A DNA stretch of 64,000 bases from Streptomonospora nanhaiensis (lineage in GTDB: Bacteria > Actinomycetota > Actinomycetes > Streptosporangiales > Streptosporangiaceae), in assembly GCF_026642255.1 (NCBI RefSeq), contig NZ_CP113264.1, positions 4,340,001-4,404,000 on the forward strand. Reading direction: 5' to 3'. The notes under the pieces are model-generated. The model saw only the letters and a list, made by a program, of their open reading frames with translations, was not told the origin of the DNA and ran no database searches. Numbering within the stretch: position 1 is the stretch's first letter; every line of letters begins with the position of its first letter. Made by a program: the position numbers and the translations under genes. This document shows positions 57,427-64,000 of this stretch, piece after piece.

Positions 57427-58068
57427 TCAGCCCTCGCGCAGGCGGGCCAGCGCGGGGATCATCCGCTCGCCGATGTCGTCGGGGCCGGGGAACACGCGGG
57501 TGACGGACCGCTGGTGCGCGAGCCCGTGCAGGCCGAGCCACAGCGCGTACGTGTCGGCGCCGGGGTCGGTACTCGTGGAGAGCCCGGCGTCGGCGCACGC
57601 GGCCAGGACCCCGGACAGGATCCGCAGGCTGGAGTCGCCGAGCGCTACGAGGTCCTCCTCGGTGACCGCGGTGTCGGCGAGCGTGGGCATCCACAGGCCG
57701 CCGAACATGGTGCGGTACCGCTCGGGGTGCGTGCGGGCGAAGTCCAGGTAGGCGTGGCACACGGCGTACAGGCGCGCCCGGGGGTCCTCCCCCGCCTGCT
57801 CCAGTGCCGTGCGCAGCGCCGCTTCGAGCTCGTCGAAGGCCCGCCGGACCACGGCCAGCATGATGGAGGGCTGGTCGGAGAAGTGCGGGTAGATGGAGGG
57901 CGCGGCGATCCCGACCCGGCGCGCGATGGAGCGCAGGGTGATGGTGCGCTCGTCGCCGGTCTCGTCGAGCAGGGCGACCGCCGCGTCGACGATGTCCTCG
58001 CGCAGGCGTCCGCCCTGGCCGCGGCGGTTGCGGGTGCGCGGAGCCGAGGTGTCCTTCGTGACCTTCAT
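57427..58068 (-). CDS. TetR-family regulator with WHG-type C-terminal domain
   Basis: 213 residues. The TetR HTH is at about 35-62 (TITLRSIARRVGIAAPSIYP, HFSDQPSIM). The C-terminal domain contains YLDFARTHPERYRTMFGGLW and ALWLGLHGLAHQRS, characteristic of the WHG-domain TetR group. A basic lead of 20 residues precedes the HTH. The ATG is at 58068. It is divergent from an MDR oxidoreductase 104 bp away with inverted repeats between them, so it probably represses that gene and itself. The ligand is unknown. Confidence 0.9.
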   Translation of the reverse strand: MKVTKDTSAPRTRNRRGQGGRLREDIVDAAVALLDETGDERTITLRSIARRVGIAAPSIYPHFSDQPSIMLAVVRRAFDELEAALRTALEQAGEDPRARLYAVCHAYLDFARTHPERYRTMFGGLWMPTLADTAVTEEDLVALGDSSLRILSGVLAACADAGLSTSTDPGADTYALWLGLHGLAHQRSVTRVFPGPDDIGERMIPALARLREG

Positions 58069-58097
58069 GGCGTCACCTTACAGCTGCGAGTTTTTCC

Positions 58098-58133
58098 GGT
58101 GGTGACCTTGCACCACCATGATTACATGCGTAA
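58098..58133. promoter_or_regulatory. TetR/oxidoreductase operator region
   Basis: GGTGGTG (58098-58104) and CACCACC (58111-58117) are perfect complements 6 bp apart. TTAC/GTAA (58122-58133) forms a second short palindrome, and further GTAAGG/CCTTAC copies flank the region. It sits midway between the divergent genes. Confidence 0.5.
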
Positions 58134-58172
58134 GGTTACAGTCGTTACCCAACATGTTCCGGAGGAGCCCGC

Positions 58173-59222
58173 ATGAACCCCGCCAGAGACGCCACCGTCA
58201 CCGCCACCCAGATCCTCCTGCCGGGCAAGGTGGAGCCCGCCGGCCTGCGGGTGCGCACGCAGCAGCTGGCCGCTCCGGGATCCGGCCGGGTCCTGCTCCG
58301 CATGGAGGCGACCGGGGTGTCGTTCGCCGAGCAGCAGATGCGCCGGGGCAAGTACTTCGACCAGCCCCCGTTCCCGTTCGTGCCCGGCTACGACGTCGTC
58401 GGCACCGTCACCGACGTCGGGCCCGGCGTGGACGCCGCACTCCTCGGAGGCAGGTTCGCCGCCGTCACGAAGACCGGCGCCTGGACCAGCCACCTGCACC
58501 TCGACGCCCGCGACCTCGTCCCCGTGCCGCAGGACGCGGACCCCGCGGCCGTCGAGACACTGCTCGTCAACGGCATCACCGCGTGGCAGATGCTGCACCG
58601 CACGGCCGCCGTGCCGCGCGGCGGCACGGTCGTCGTCCTCGGCGCCAACGGCGGGGTCGGCACCACGCTGCTCCAGCTCGCCCGGCACTCCGGGATCACC
58701 GTGATCGGCACCGCCGCGCAGCGCCACCACGAGGCCGTGCGCGAGCTCGGCGCCACCCCCGTCGACTCCCACGACGAGGGCATGTACGACAGGATCCGTT
58801 CCCTGGCGCCCCACGGCGTGGACGCGGTGTTCGACCACGTCGGCGGCGAGGGCGTCGTCCGGTCCTGGCGCCTGCTGCGGCGCGGCGGCACCCTCGTCTC
58901 CTACGGGACCGCCGCGACCAAGGACGTCGAGGGCGGCTCCCGGCTGCCCGTGCTCAAGCTCTTCGGCCGCCTCGGCGTGTGGAACGCGCTGCCCAACGGC
59001 CGCAGCGCCGGCTTCTACAACTTCTGGGCCGGGAGCCGCCGCGCCGACGCCTTCCGCGCCCGGCTGCGCGAGGACCTGGCCCAGGTGCTCGGCCTGCTCA
59101 CCGAAGGCGTCCTGACGCCGCAGGTCGGCGCCCGCATCCCCCTCTCGGACGCCGCGGCGGCGCTGGCCCTCGCCGAGTCCCGCACCGTCATCGGCAAGGT
59201 CGTGCTCGTCCCCGACGCGTAG
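58173..59222 (+). CDS. MDR-family quinone oxidoreductase-like protein
   Basis: 349 residues. The GroES-like N-terminus includes GVSFAEQQMRRGKYFDQPPF, as in quinone reductases that lack catalytic zinc. The Rossmann motif GANGGVGTTLLQLA lies at about 154-167, followed by the NADP-binding segment and GVDAVFDHVGGEGVV. It is expected to reduce an enone or quinone with NAD(P)H. CGGAGGAG precedes the ATG. It is controlled, by inference, by the divergent TetR gene, the second TetR/oxidoreductase divergent pair in this window; the two oxidoreductases are of one family but not close copies. Confidence 0.88.
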   Translation: MNPARDATVTATQILLPGKVEPAGLRVRTQQLAAPGSGRVLLRMEATGVSFAEQQMRRGKYFDQPPFPFVPGYDVVGTVTDVGPGVDAALLGGRFAAVTKTGAWTSHLHLDARDLVPVPQDADPAAVETLLVNGITAWQMLHRTAAVPRGGTVVVLGANGGVGTTLLQLARHSGITVIGTAAQRHHEAVRELGATPVDSHDEGMYDRIRSLAPHGVDAVFDHVGGEGVVRSWRLLRRGGTLVSYGTAATKDVEGGSRLPVLKLFGRLGVWNALPNGRSAGFYNFWAGSRRADAFRARLREDLAQVLGLLTEGVLTPQVGARIPLSDAAAALALAESRTVIGKVVLVPDA

Positions 59223-59559
59223 GGGCCGCGGCCCTCCGCCCGGAAGGGGCCGTCGAGGCAGGGGCGCGGGCACCGGCCGGAGTCCGGGAGGACATGTCGT
59301 CCAGGGGCACGGCAGGGCCTCCCACGTCCCGGGGGCCGCCGCCCACCGCGGACGGACGGTGGGAACCCGTCCCCTCCACAGGAGGACGGGGGACCCGCCG
59401 TGCGACCACGCGGACGAGGGGCGCCGTGCGCGGCGTAGCGGTCCAGCCACCCTGCGACGGACGCCCCGTGCGGGAAGCCCCCGGTGCCGAGCGCCGCCGG
59501 GGCCGCTCCGGCCGCCGAAACCTGTGGCGCCGCCGCCCGCCGTGCGGCAGACTCCCGGC
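59223..59559. other. Gap without a recognised gene
   Basis: 337 bp between the oxidoreductase and the hypothetical gene at 59560. No palindrome, promoter or coding frame stands out. Confidence 0.35.
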
Positions 59560-60198
59560 ATGATCGTCGTGCATCCCGTGGTGGAACTCCACTTCCGCGG
59601 CGGATTCTCGCTGTGGCCCGTCGGCAAACCCACCACCTTCGACTTCCTGCGGCTGCACGGCGGGATGTCCCCCGTCGACATCGGTACGGCGGTGATGCTC
59701 ATCGTCGCCTGCAACGACGTCGAAGGGGTGTTCCCCGGGGAGGATCCTCCGCGCCCTGCGGAACCGCTCGACCGCTTCCTCCACCCCCTGTTCACGACGG
59801 ACAAGCTCTTCGTGGCAGGCGGAATGCGCATCACCGACACCACGACCGGCGCCGCCCTGCTGCCCGGCTGCTGCAGCGACCTCAACGAGTGGCGTGACTG
59901 GCTCGACTACCTCGACGAACGCAGTCTTCGGCTCGACCTCGGCCACGACCCCTTCCCGCTCGTCGAGGTCTCGGGAGGAACCGTGCGCCTGACTCCCGAC
60001 CAGGAACAGCCGGGCAGCCCGGTCATCGAGACCTCCGCCCCCGGGCTCCGCCGGCTGGTGGCCGGCGCCGAGGACGACCTGACCGGTTTCCTGCGGTCGG
60101 CCGGGGTGTGGGCCGAGCAGTACCTCCCCGGGCGTTCTGCGCGACTCACCGCCGCTCTCGGCCGGGCCCTGGACGTGGTTCCGCCTCAGGCGTCGTGA
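59560..60198 (+). CDS. Hypothetical protein of unknown function
   Basis: 212 residues, cytosolic and acidic; no family is recognised. Notable segments are FRGGFSLWPVGKPTTFDFLR near 13-32, a Cys-Cys pair in LLPGCCSDLNEWRDWLDYLD and a beta-like stretch SGGTVRLTPDQEQPGSPVIE. The composition, codon bias and conserved-looking tryptophans argue for a real gene. The ATG at 59560 has no clear ribosome site and may be translated from a short leader. The CDGSH gene follows 145 bp later on the same strand, but there is no evidence that the two are linked. Confidence 0.65.
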   Translation: MIVVHPVVELHFRGGFSLWPVGKPTTFDFLRLHGGMSPVDIGTAVMLIVACNDVEGVFPGEDPPRPAEPLDRFLHPLFTTDKLFVAGGMRITDTTTGAALLPGCCSDLNEWRDWLDYLDERSLRLDLGHDPFPLVEVSGGTVRLTPDQEQPGSPVIETSAPGLRRLVAGAEDDLTGFLRSAGVWAEQYLPGRSARLTAALGRALDVVPPQAS

Positions 60199-60343
60199 CC
60201 CTCCCCGCGCTCCCGCCTGTCGCACGCCGTCCTCCCGTATGTCCGCGACACCGGCCCGCCCGGGACGGCCGCGGCGGCGCGGAGAGGGCCGGGCCCTCCG
60301 GGGCCGCCGTTTTCCGTGCCCCCCGCCGGGGCAGGAGCCCCGT

Positions 60344-60619
60344 ATGGAAGACGACCCGCCGAACGAACGCCCTTCCGCCCCGGAGGTCTCGGTGACCGCC
60401 TGCCCGGACGGACCGCTGCTGCTGCGCGGCCCCTTCCGGCTGCTGGACGCGGAGGGGGACCCCATCCCCAAGGGCCGCCGGACGGTGGCACTGTGCCGCT
60501 GCGGTGCGTCATCCATCCGCCCCTTCTGCGACGGCACGCACAAGGAGATCGGGTTCACCGCCCCCGGCGGGGCGGAGGGAGAGCGTGCCCGCCCGGCTCC
60601 GCCTGAGCAGACGGGGTGA
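60344..60619 (+). CDS. CDGSH iron-sulfur domain protein
   Basis: 91 residues. The [2Fe-2S] motif is CRCGASSIRPFCDGTHKEIG (CxCxxSxxxPFCDGxH), with three Cys and one His ligand as in mitoNEET-type proteins. In bacteria such small proteins transfer clusters or electrons and sense redox or iron state. GGCAGGAG precedes the ATG at 60344. The 3' end overlaps the convergent glycosyltransferase gene by 111 bp. In actinomycetes CDGSH genes are often next to haem-oxygenase-like iron enzymes, and here the diiron enzyme gene lies just beyond the glycosyltransferase. Confidence 0.92.
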   Translation: MEDDPPNERPSAPEVSVTACPDGPLLLRGPFRLLDAEGDPIPKGRRTVALCRCGASSIRPFCDGTHKEIGFTAPGGAEGERARPAPPEQTG

Positions 60620-61558
60620 GTGGGCGGCGGCGGTGAGCCTCGAACCCGCGTAGGGAACGCCTCTCCCCGTCAGCCAGGCGGCGAACGAGGGCCACGCGCA
60701 CACCGCCCGTTCGAGGACCCACAACGGCGCGCCCAGCGAGGCGCGCACCGGGAAGACGTCGCCTCCCCCCGCCCTCCTCCTGCCCGCTTCGGCGAGCAGG
60801 ACGACGGCCCCGGCCCCGGCCGCCACGAGCCCGGGTGAGCGCAGGGCGGCGACACCCGCGAGGGGCAGCAGTGACAGGAAGAGCGCCATGCGCGCGGGCT
60901 GGGCCGTGTCGTCGTACGCCTGGCGCGGCCTCTGCGACCAGAAACGGGACGCCCGGGGCGGCAGGCGGCGGACGTACAGGCCGGTCGCCAGTACCTCGGT
61001 CCCTCCCGCGGCCCGGACCGTGCGCACCAGTTCGAGGTTCTCGAAGAGCGTGTTCCCGTCGTAGCCGCCGATGCCCAGCAGCGCCGACCGCCGCAACCCG
61101 AAGGTCCCCGGATAGTCCTGGCCCACGGACCTGTTCAGCAGGGTGCGCCCGGTGTCCCACACGGCGTGCCAGGGCGCCGGGTCGAAGTAGTTCTGGGGCC
61201 TGACCAGGTGGGCGCCGTCCAGCAGCCGGGAGACGTGCCCCAGCGAGGGCTCGTCGTACCTCACGTCGTCGTCCGCGATCACGACCTTCTCGCGGGTCGC
61301 CGCCGTCACACCGGTGCGGATACCCGCCACCTTGCCGTTCGCGCACACGGCGGCCCGGTCCGGGGGGATGTGGCGTACCCCCGTTCCGCGCCAGAGTTCT
61401 GCGTGCCCGTCGAAGAGGGCCTTCGGAGAACCGTCGACGACGATCACCTCGTGGACCACGCCCGCGAGGAACCGCAGGTAGGCGGTCATGTCCTCCGCCT
61501 CCCCGTCGTCCTCCCACTTCAGCGGGACGACCACGCTGAGTTCGGCCGGGGTACTCAT
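60509..61558 (-). CDS. Glycosyltransferase family 2 membrane protein
   Basis: 349 residues. The GT2 nucleotide-sugar domain is at about 8-190: LSVVVPLKWEDDG, VIVVDGSPKALF and VVIADDDVRYDEP with a DDD metal site, then RRSALLGIGGYDG. Two hydrophobic segments (about 230-272) anchor it in the membrane, as in polysaccharide or glycolipid GTs. The C-terminal tail of about 35 residues (RLLRRSRAGTLSLRPAGG) is antisense to the CDGSH gene and may be a recent extension. The ATG at 61558 overlaps the stop of the diiron-enzyme gene by 4 bp, so the two are translationally coupled. Confidence 0.88.
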   Translation of the reverse strand: MSTPAELSVVVPLKWEDDGEAEDMTAYLRFLAGVVHEVIVVDGSPKALFDGHAELWRGTGVRHIPPDRAAVCANGKVAGIRTGVTAATREKVVIADDDVRYDEPSLGHVSRLLDGAHLVRPQNYFDPAPWHAVWDTGRTLLNRSVGQDYPGTFGLRRSALLGIGGYDGNTLFENLELVRTVRAAGGTEVLATGLYVRRLPPRASRFWSQRPRQAYDDTAQPARMALFLSLLPLAGVAALRSPGLVAAGAGAVVLLAEAGRRRAGGGDVFPVRASLGAPLWVLERAVCAWPSFAAWLTGRGVPYAGSRLTAAAHSPRLLRRSRAGTLSLRPAGGGEPDLLVRAVAEGADG

Positions 61559-62586
61559 GTGGCCGCGGCCGCCCGGGCGTCCGCCGACGACAGCGACGAC
61601 TCCCCCTCCTGCCAGCGGCCCAGGACGTGCTCCGCCCACAGGCGGTCCAGGGTCAGGCAGGCCGCGGCGCCGAACAGCACGTCGGGCACCAGGTCGGGGT
61701 GGTCCGCCGCGAAGGAGCCGCACATGTCGCGGGCGGCGATCTGCTCGTGCGCGGCATCGGCCTCCACGTGCTCGTCGAAGTAGCGGCGCACCTGGACCGC
61801 CACGCCCAGCCGCTGCAGTCCCAGGGAGAGGTCGCGGTTGGGACCGGTCGAGGTCATCTCGAAGGCCGCCAGATGCCCCAGGAGCGCTCCGCGCAGGCGC
61901 CGGTGGAGGCCGAGGAGCGACATCGTGTTGTTCAGGGCCAGTGTCACCGCCGGGACCGACTCCAGGTAGACGCCGTAGGCGGTGTCCAGGCCGAGGCCGC
62001 GCATGGTGTTCCGGAAGAGCTCGGAGTGCATTCTCCCGGCCTCCCCCTGCCCGTACTCGTCGGCCTGGATCTCGATGAGGGCGGCCTTGGCCCTGCCCTG
62101 TACGCGCGGGATCGCCCAGGTGTGGGGGTCGGCCTCGCGCAGGTGGTAAAGGGAGCGGTGCTTGACGAACTCCCGGTACTGCCCGAAGGTGGCGTGCCGC
62201 CGCATGAAGGCCGACAGGGGCGGCCCTCCGGCGGCACGGGTCATCCCCGTGAGCCTGGTCGGCACCTCGCACGGCAGCGTGTCCTCCTGCCCCTGCCACC
62301 CGTGGCCCGGGGTGGCCTCGCGCAGGGCGCGCTCCAGCTCGCCCTCCAGCTCCGCGCGCAGGGCGAGCAGTGCGGGGTTCCACTCCCACGTGCCGTCCAC
62401 CCCCTCCAGATCCGAGTAGTGGAGCTGGTAGCAGGTGAACAGGGACAGTTGCAGGTCCTCGTCCTGGAGCGGGTCGGCGACCGCCGGCACGCCTCGGGGA
62501 AGCGTCGCCTCCCCCTCCAGGGGCGGACGGGTCAGGGAGAGGAGCAGTCGCTCACTCAGCGGGCCTCGGGGCTCGGGGCGGATCAT
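61555..62586 (-). CDS. Haem-oxygenase-like diiron (HDO) family protein
   Basis: 343 residues. The HDO scaffold is supported by the metal-ligand motifs: Glu177 and His187 in DEYGQGEAGRMHSELF, Glu243 in LAAFEMTSTG, and His273/Asp277/His280 in YFDEHVEADAAH. These form the E/H and H/D/H sets of this family, whose members (CADD, SznF, UndA and others) use a labile diiron centre for oxidative decarboxylation, N-oxygenation or C-C cleavage. The substrate here is unknown. The ATG at 62586 has AAAGG upstream. It leads an operon with the GT2 gene and faces the CDGSH gene, a possible electron or iron donor. Confidence 0.9.
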   Translation of the reverse strand: MIRPEPRGPLSERLLLSLTRPPLEGEATLPRGVPAVADPLQDEDLQLSLFTCYQLHYSDLEGVDGTWEWNPALLALRAELEGELERALREATPGHGWQGQEDTLPCEVPTRLTGMTRAAGGPPLSAFMRRHATFGQYREFVKHRSLYHLREADPHTWAIPRVQGRAKAALIEIQADEYGQGEAGRMHSELFRNTMRGLGLDTAYGVYLESVPAVTLALNNTMSLLGLHRRLRGALLGHLAAFEMTSTGPNRDLSLGLQRLGVAVQVRRYFDEHVEADAAHEQIAARDMCGSFAADHPDLVPDVLFGAAACLTLDRLWAEHVLGRWQEGESSLSSADARAAAAT

Positions 62587-62687
62587 GGGCGGCCTTTCAT
62601 GGTTGGGGAGCGCTCTTCGCGGGGTCGGCGTCCGGGACGGCCGGGGCCGGGCCGGGTACGTGCCGTGAGGCGCCGGCCGGCCGCGCG

Positions 62688-62735
62688 GGGGTGTGGACAC
62701 CTGTCCCGCTGACGGCGCGGCGGTGTCCACACCCC
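62688..62735. terminator. Terminator upstream of the diiron enzyme gene
   Basis: GGGGTGTGGACACC (62688-62701) pairs perfectly with GGTGTCCACACCCC (62722-62735): a 14-bp stem with a 20-nt loop, just past the stop of the catalase remnant on the minus strand. Confidence 0.75.
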
Positions 62736-62746
62736 TCTCCGGAGTC

Positions 62747-62812
62747 TCACTCCAGGAGGTCCGGAGCCTCGGGCTCGGCTTCGCACTGGAGGTGCCCGGT
62801 GTGTCGGAACAT
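62747..62812 (-). pseudogene. N-terminal remnant of a manganese catalase
   Basis: A 21-codon frame beginning MFRHTGHLQCEAEPEAPD and ending in LLE-stop matches the start of actinomycete manganese catalases, which begin MFRHTK-LQFEAKPExPD. Nothing of the four-helix bundle follows, and a perfect terminator stands 11 bp beyond the stop, so the body of the gene has been lost. GAAGAGG upstream of the ATG suggests the old ribosome site. The evidence is short, so chance similarity is possible. Confidence 0.5.
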
Positions 62813-63134
62813 GCTCTGACCCGCCTCTTCGTCACCGTTCCGCCCAGGAACGTGCGACCCCACTACCCGGGGTCCGCGGATCGGACACCCCTGCCTGCAC
62901 GGTTGCCGTTCCCGGCCTCCCCGGCAGGCGCGGACGGGTGCTCCCGGGCGAAGGACCCCGCCCGGAATCCGCACCCGTGCCGCCGTGGTCCCGATCCGTC
63001 TCCTCAGGGGGCGGCGGGGCGCCCGGCCGCGCGAGGACACCCCGGTCAGCGCCTCCACCAGGTAGAACTCCACGCGGACGGGAACGGTGGTGGTGTGGAG
63101 AAGGTTTCGAGGAACCGACAACCGAGGAGCACCC
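62813..63134. other. Gap before the alcohol dehydrogenase gene
   Basis: 322 bp with no convincing gene. GAGGAG (63123-63128) is the ribosome site for the gene at 63135. I do not recognise a promoter or operator. Confidence 0.35.
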
Positions 63135-64000
63135 ATGCGAGCCGTCGTCATGCACGGTCCCGGGGACGTCCGGGTCGAGGACGTCGCGGACCCCGCGATC
63201 ATCGAACCGACCGATGCCGTCATCCGCGTCACCGCCACCTGTGTCTGCGGGTCCGACCTGTGGCCCTACCGCGGCATCGAACAGCAGGACGGCCCCGCGC
63301 GGATGGGCCACGAGTACATCGGCGTCGTCGAGCAGGTCGGATCCGGTGTCCGCTACGTCGGGGCGGGCGACCTCGTCGTGGGCTCCTTCGTGGCCTGCGA
63401 CAACACCTGCGAGATCTGCCGGTCCGGCTTCCAGTCCCGCTGCGTCCACCAGGTCATGATGGGCGCGATCGGCACGCAGGCCGAGTACGCCCGCATCCCC
63501 CTCGCCGACGGCACCCTCGTCAAGGTGCCCGGCGAGCCGACCCCCGAGCAGGCCCGCAGCCTCCTGGCCGCCTCCGACGTTCTCGGCACCGGCTGGTTCG
63601 GAGCGGTCGCCGCGGACGCCGGGCTCGGCAAGTCGGTCGCCGTGGTCGGCGACGGCGCGGTCGGGCTGCTCGCGGTCATGGCCGCCGAGCGCCTCGGTTC
63701 GGAGCGGATCATCGCCATGTCCCGCCACCCCGACCGGCAGGCGCTCGCCCGGCGGTTCGGCGCCACCGACATCGTCGAGGAGCGCGGCGCCGAGGGCGTC
63801 GCGAGGATCAGGGAGCTCACCGACGGGTACGGCGCGCACTCCACCGTCGAGGCCGTCGGCACCCAGGAGTCCATGGCGCAGGCCATCGGCGCCACCCGCC
63901 CCGGCGGGCACGTCGGCTACGTGGGCGTCTCGCACGGGGTCGAACTGGACGGCCTGGAGCTCTTCTTCGCCACGGTGAGCCTCCTCGGCGGCCCGGCCCC
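63135..64000 (+). CDS. Zinc-dependent alcohol dehydrogenase (3' end outside window)
   Basis: 288 codons to the window edge, still open. The catalytic zinc site is CVCGSD with Cys38 and GHE at 59-61 (His59, Glu60). The structural zinc lobe has Cys88, Cys92, Cys95 and Cys103 in CDNTCEICRSGFQSRC. The Rossmann motif VVGDGAVGLLAVMAA (about 176-190) binds NAD(P). Actinomycete homologues oxidise or reduce short alcohols, aldehydes or formaldehyde-type substrates in the cytosol. GAGGAG precedes the ATG by 6 bases. Only about the last 55-60 residues appear to be missing. Confidence 0.92.
   Translation, partial: MRAVVMHGPGDVRVEDVADPAIIEPTDAVIRVTATCVCGSDLWPYRGIEQQDGPARMGHEYIGVVEQVGSGVRYVGAGDLVVGSFVACDNTCEICRSGFQSRCVHQVMMGAIGTQAEYARIPLADGTLVKVPGEPTPEQARSLLAASDVLGTGWFGAVAADAGLGKSVAVVGDGAVGLLAVMAAERLGSERIIAMSRHPDRQALARRFGATDIVEERGAEGVARIRELTDGYGAHSTVEAVGTQESMAQAIGATRPGGHVGYVGVSHGVELDGLELFFATVSLLGGPA

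Noticed and set aside
1-64000. tRNA, rRNA, insertion sequence or phage genes
   Set aside because: No cloverleaf-like sequence with a T-loop motif, no rRNA-like stretch, no transposase or integrase signature and no terminal inverted repeats were recognised by eye. A tRNAscan or IS search would be decisive.

Overview
The window is high-GC DNA (about 72-75 % by eye) with GTG/TTG starts, purine-rich Shine-Dalgarno sites, many one-component regulators and secreted or Tat-exported enzymes. This points to a filamentous actinomycete. A Nocardiopsis-like or Streptomyces-like host is my inference; no rRNA is present to settle it. I found no tRNA, rRNA, CRISPR array, insertion sequence or phage gene. 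The layout is typical of a chromosome arm: short regulator plus target modules, several of them divergent.

Region 1-9.6 kb: the end of a BCCT transporter; a TetR/quinone-oxidoreductase divergent pair with a clear operator; a SigB/SigF-type sigma factor; a TetR gene followed by an unknown protein and an epoxide-hydrolase-like enzyme; and a DGPF (YCII) protein with its ECF42-type sigma factor behind a matching promoter. Region 9.6-25 kb: a P-loop kinase, an orphan FxLD-type methyltransferase with a divergent HTH regulator, a stand-alone TrpD, two Nudix hydrolases, a Tat-exported GH43 arabinanase behind paired LacI-type sites, a secreted crystallin-fold protein, a lipoprotein, two convergent AraC paralogues, a HAD protein, a 41-residue exported peptide, a HIT protein, and a GlxA regulator divergent from an isochorismatase-like hydrolase. 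Region 25-34.8 kb: a metallo-beta-lactamase-fold hydrolase and a carboxylesterase divergent from a large LuxR (LAL) regulator, then two STM4015-family paralogues in inverted orientation around a broken SDR gene and a CDF metal transporter.

Region 34.8-38.2 kb is a decay and repeat zone. It holds a GH1 beta-glucosidase C-terminal fragment, an alkyl-sulfatase remnant, a noncoding array of imperfect hairpin units of about 105 bp, and a small heat-shock module (Hsp20 plus an HspR-like MerR regulator) whose shared promoter region has nested inverted repeats. Region 38.2-46 kb: a DUF2306 membrane protein, a MerR activator, a translationally coupled lipoprotein/Nramp-like transporter/PRC-barrel/PRC-barrel operon, a MarR/epoxide hydrolase pair and a LysR gene.

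Region 46.2-53.1 kb is the most coherent metabolic system: IclR regulator, AMP-forming acyl-CoA ligase, isocitrate-lyase-family lyase, aconitase/LeuC-type large subunit, LeuD-type small subunit and an MHS-type acid/proton symporter. Together they can import an unsaturated or branched dicarboxylate, hydrate it, cleave it to an oxo acid plus a short acid, and activate the acid to its CoA ester. The divergent promoter region carries two matching GTTCC-type palindromes. Region 53.2-64 kb: a glycosyltransferase, a secreted lamin-tail-domain protein, HxlR/MFS and TetR/oxidoreductase divergent pairs with visible operators, an unknown protein, a convergent CDGSH / glycosyltransferase-2 / haem-oxygenase-like diiron enzyme group, a manganese-catalase N-terminal remnant, and a zinc alcohol dehydrogenase that runs off the end.
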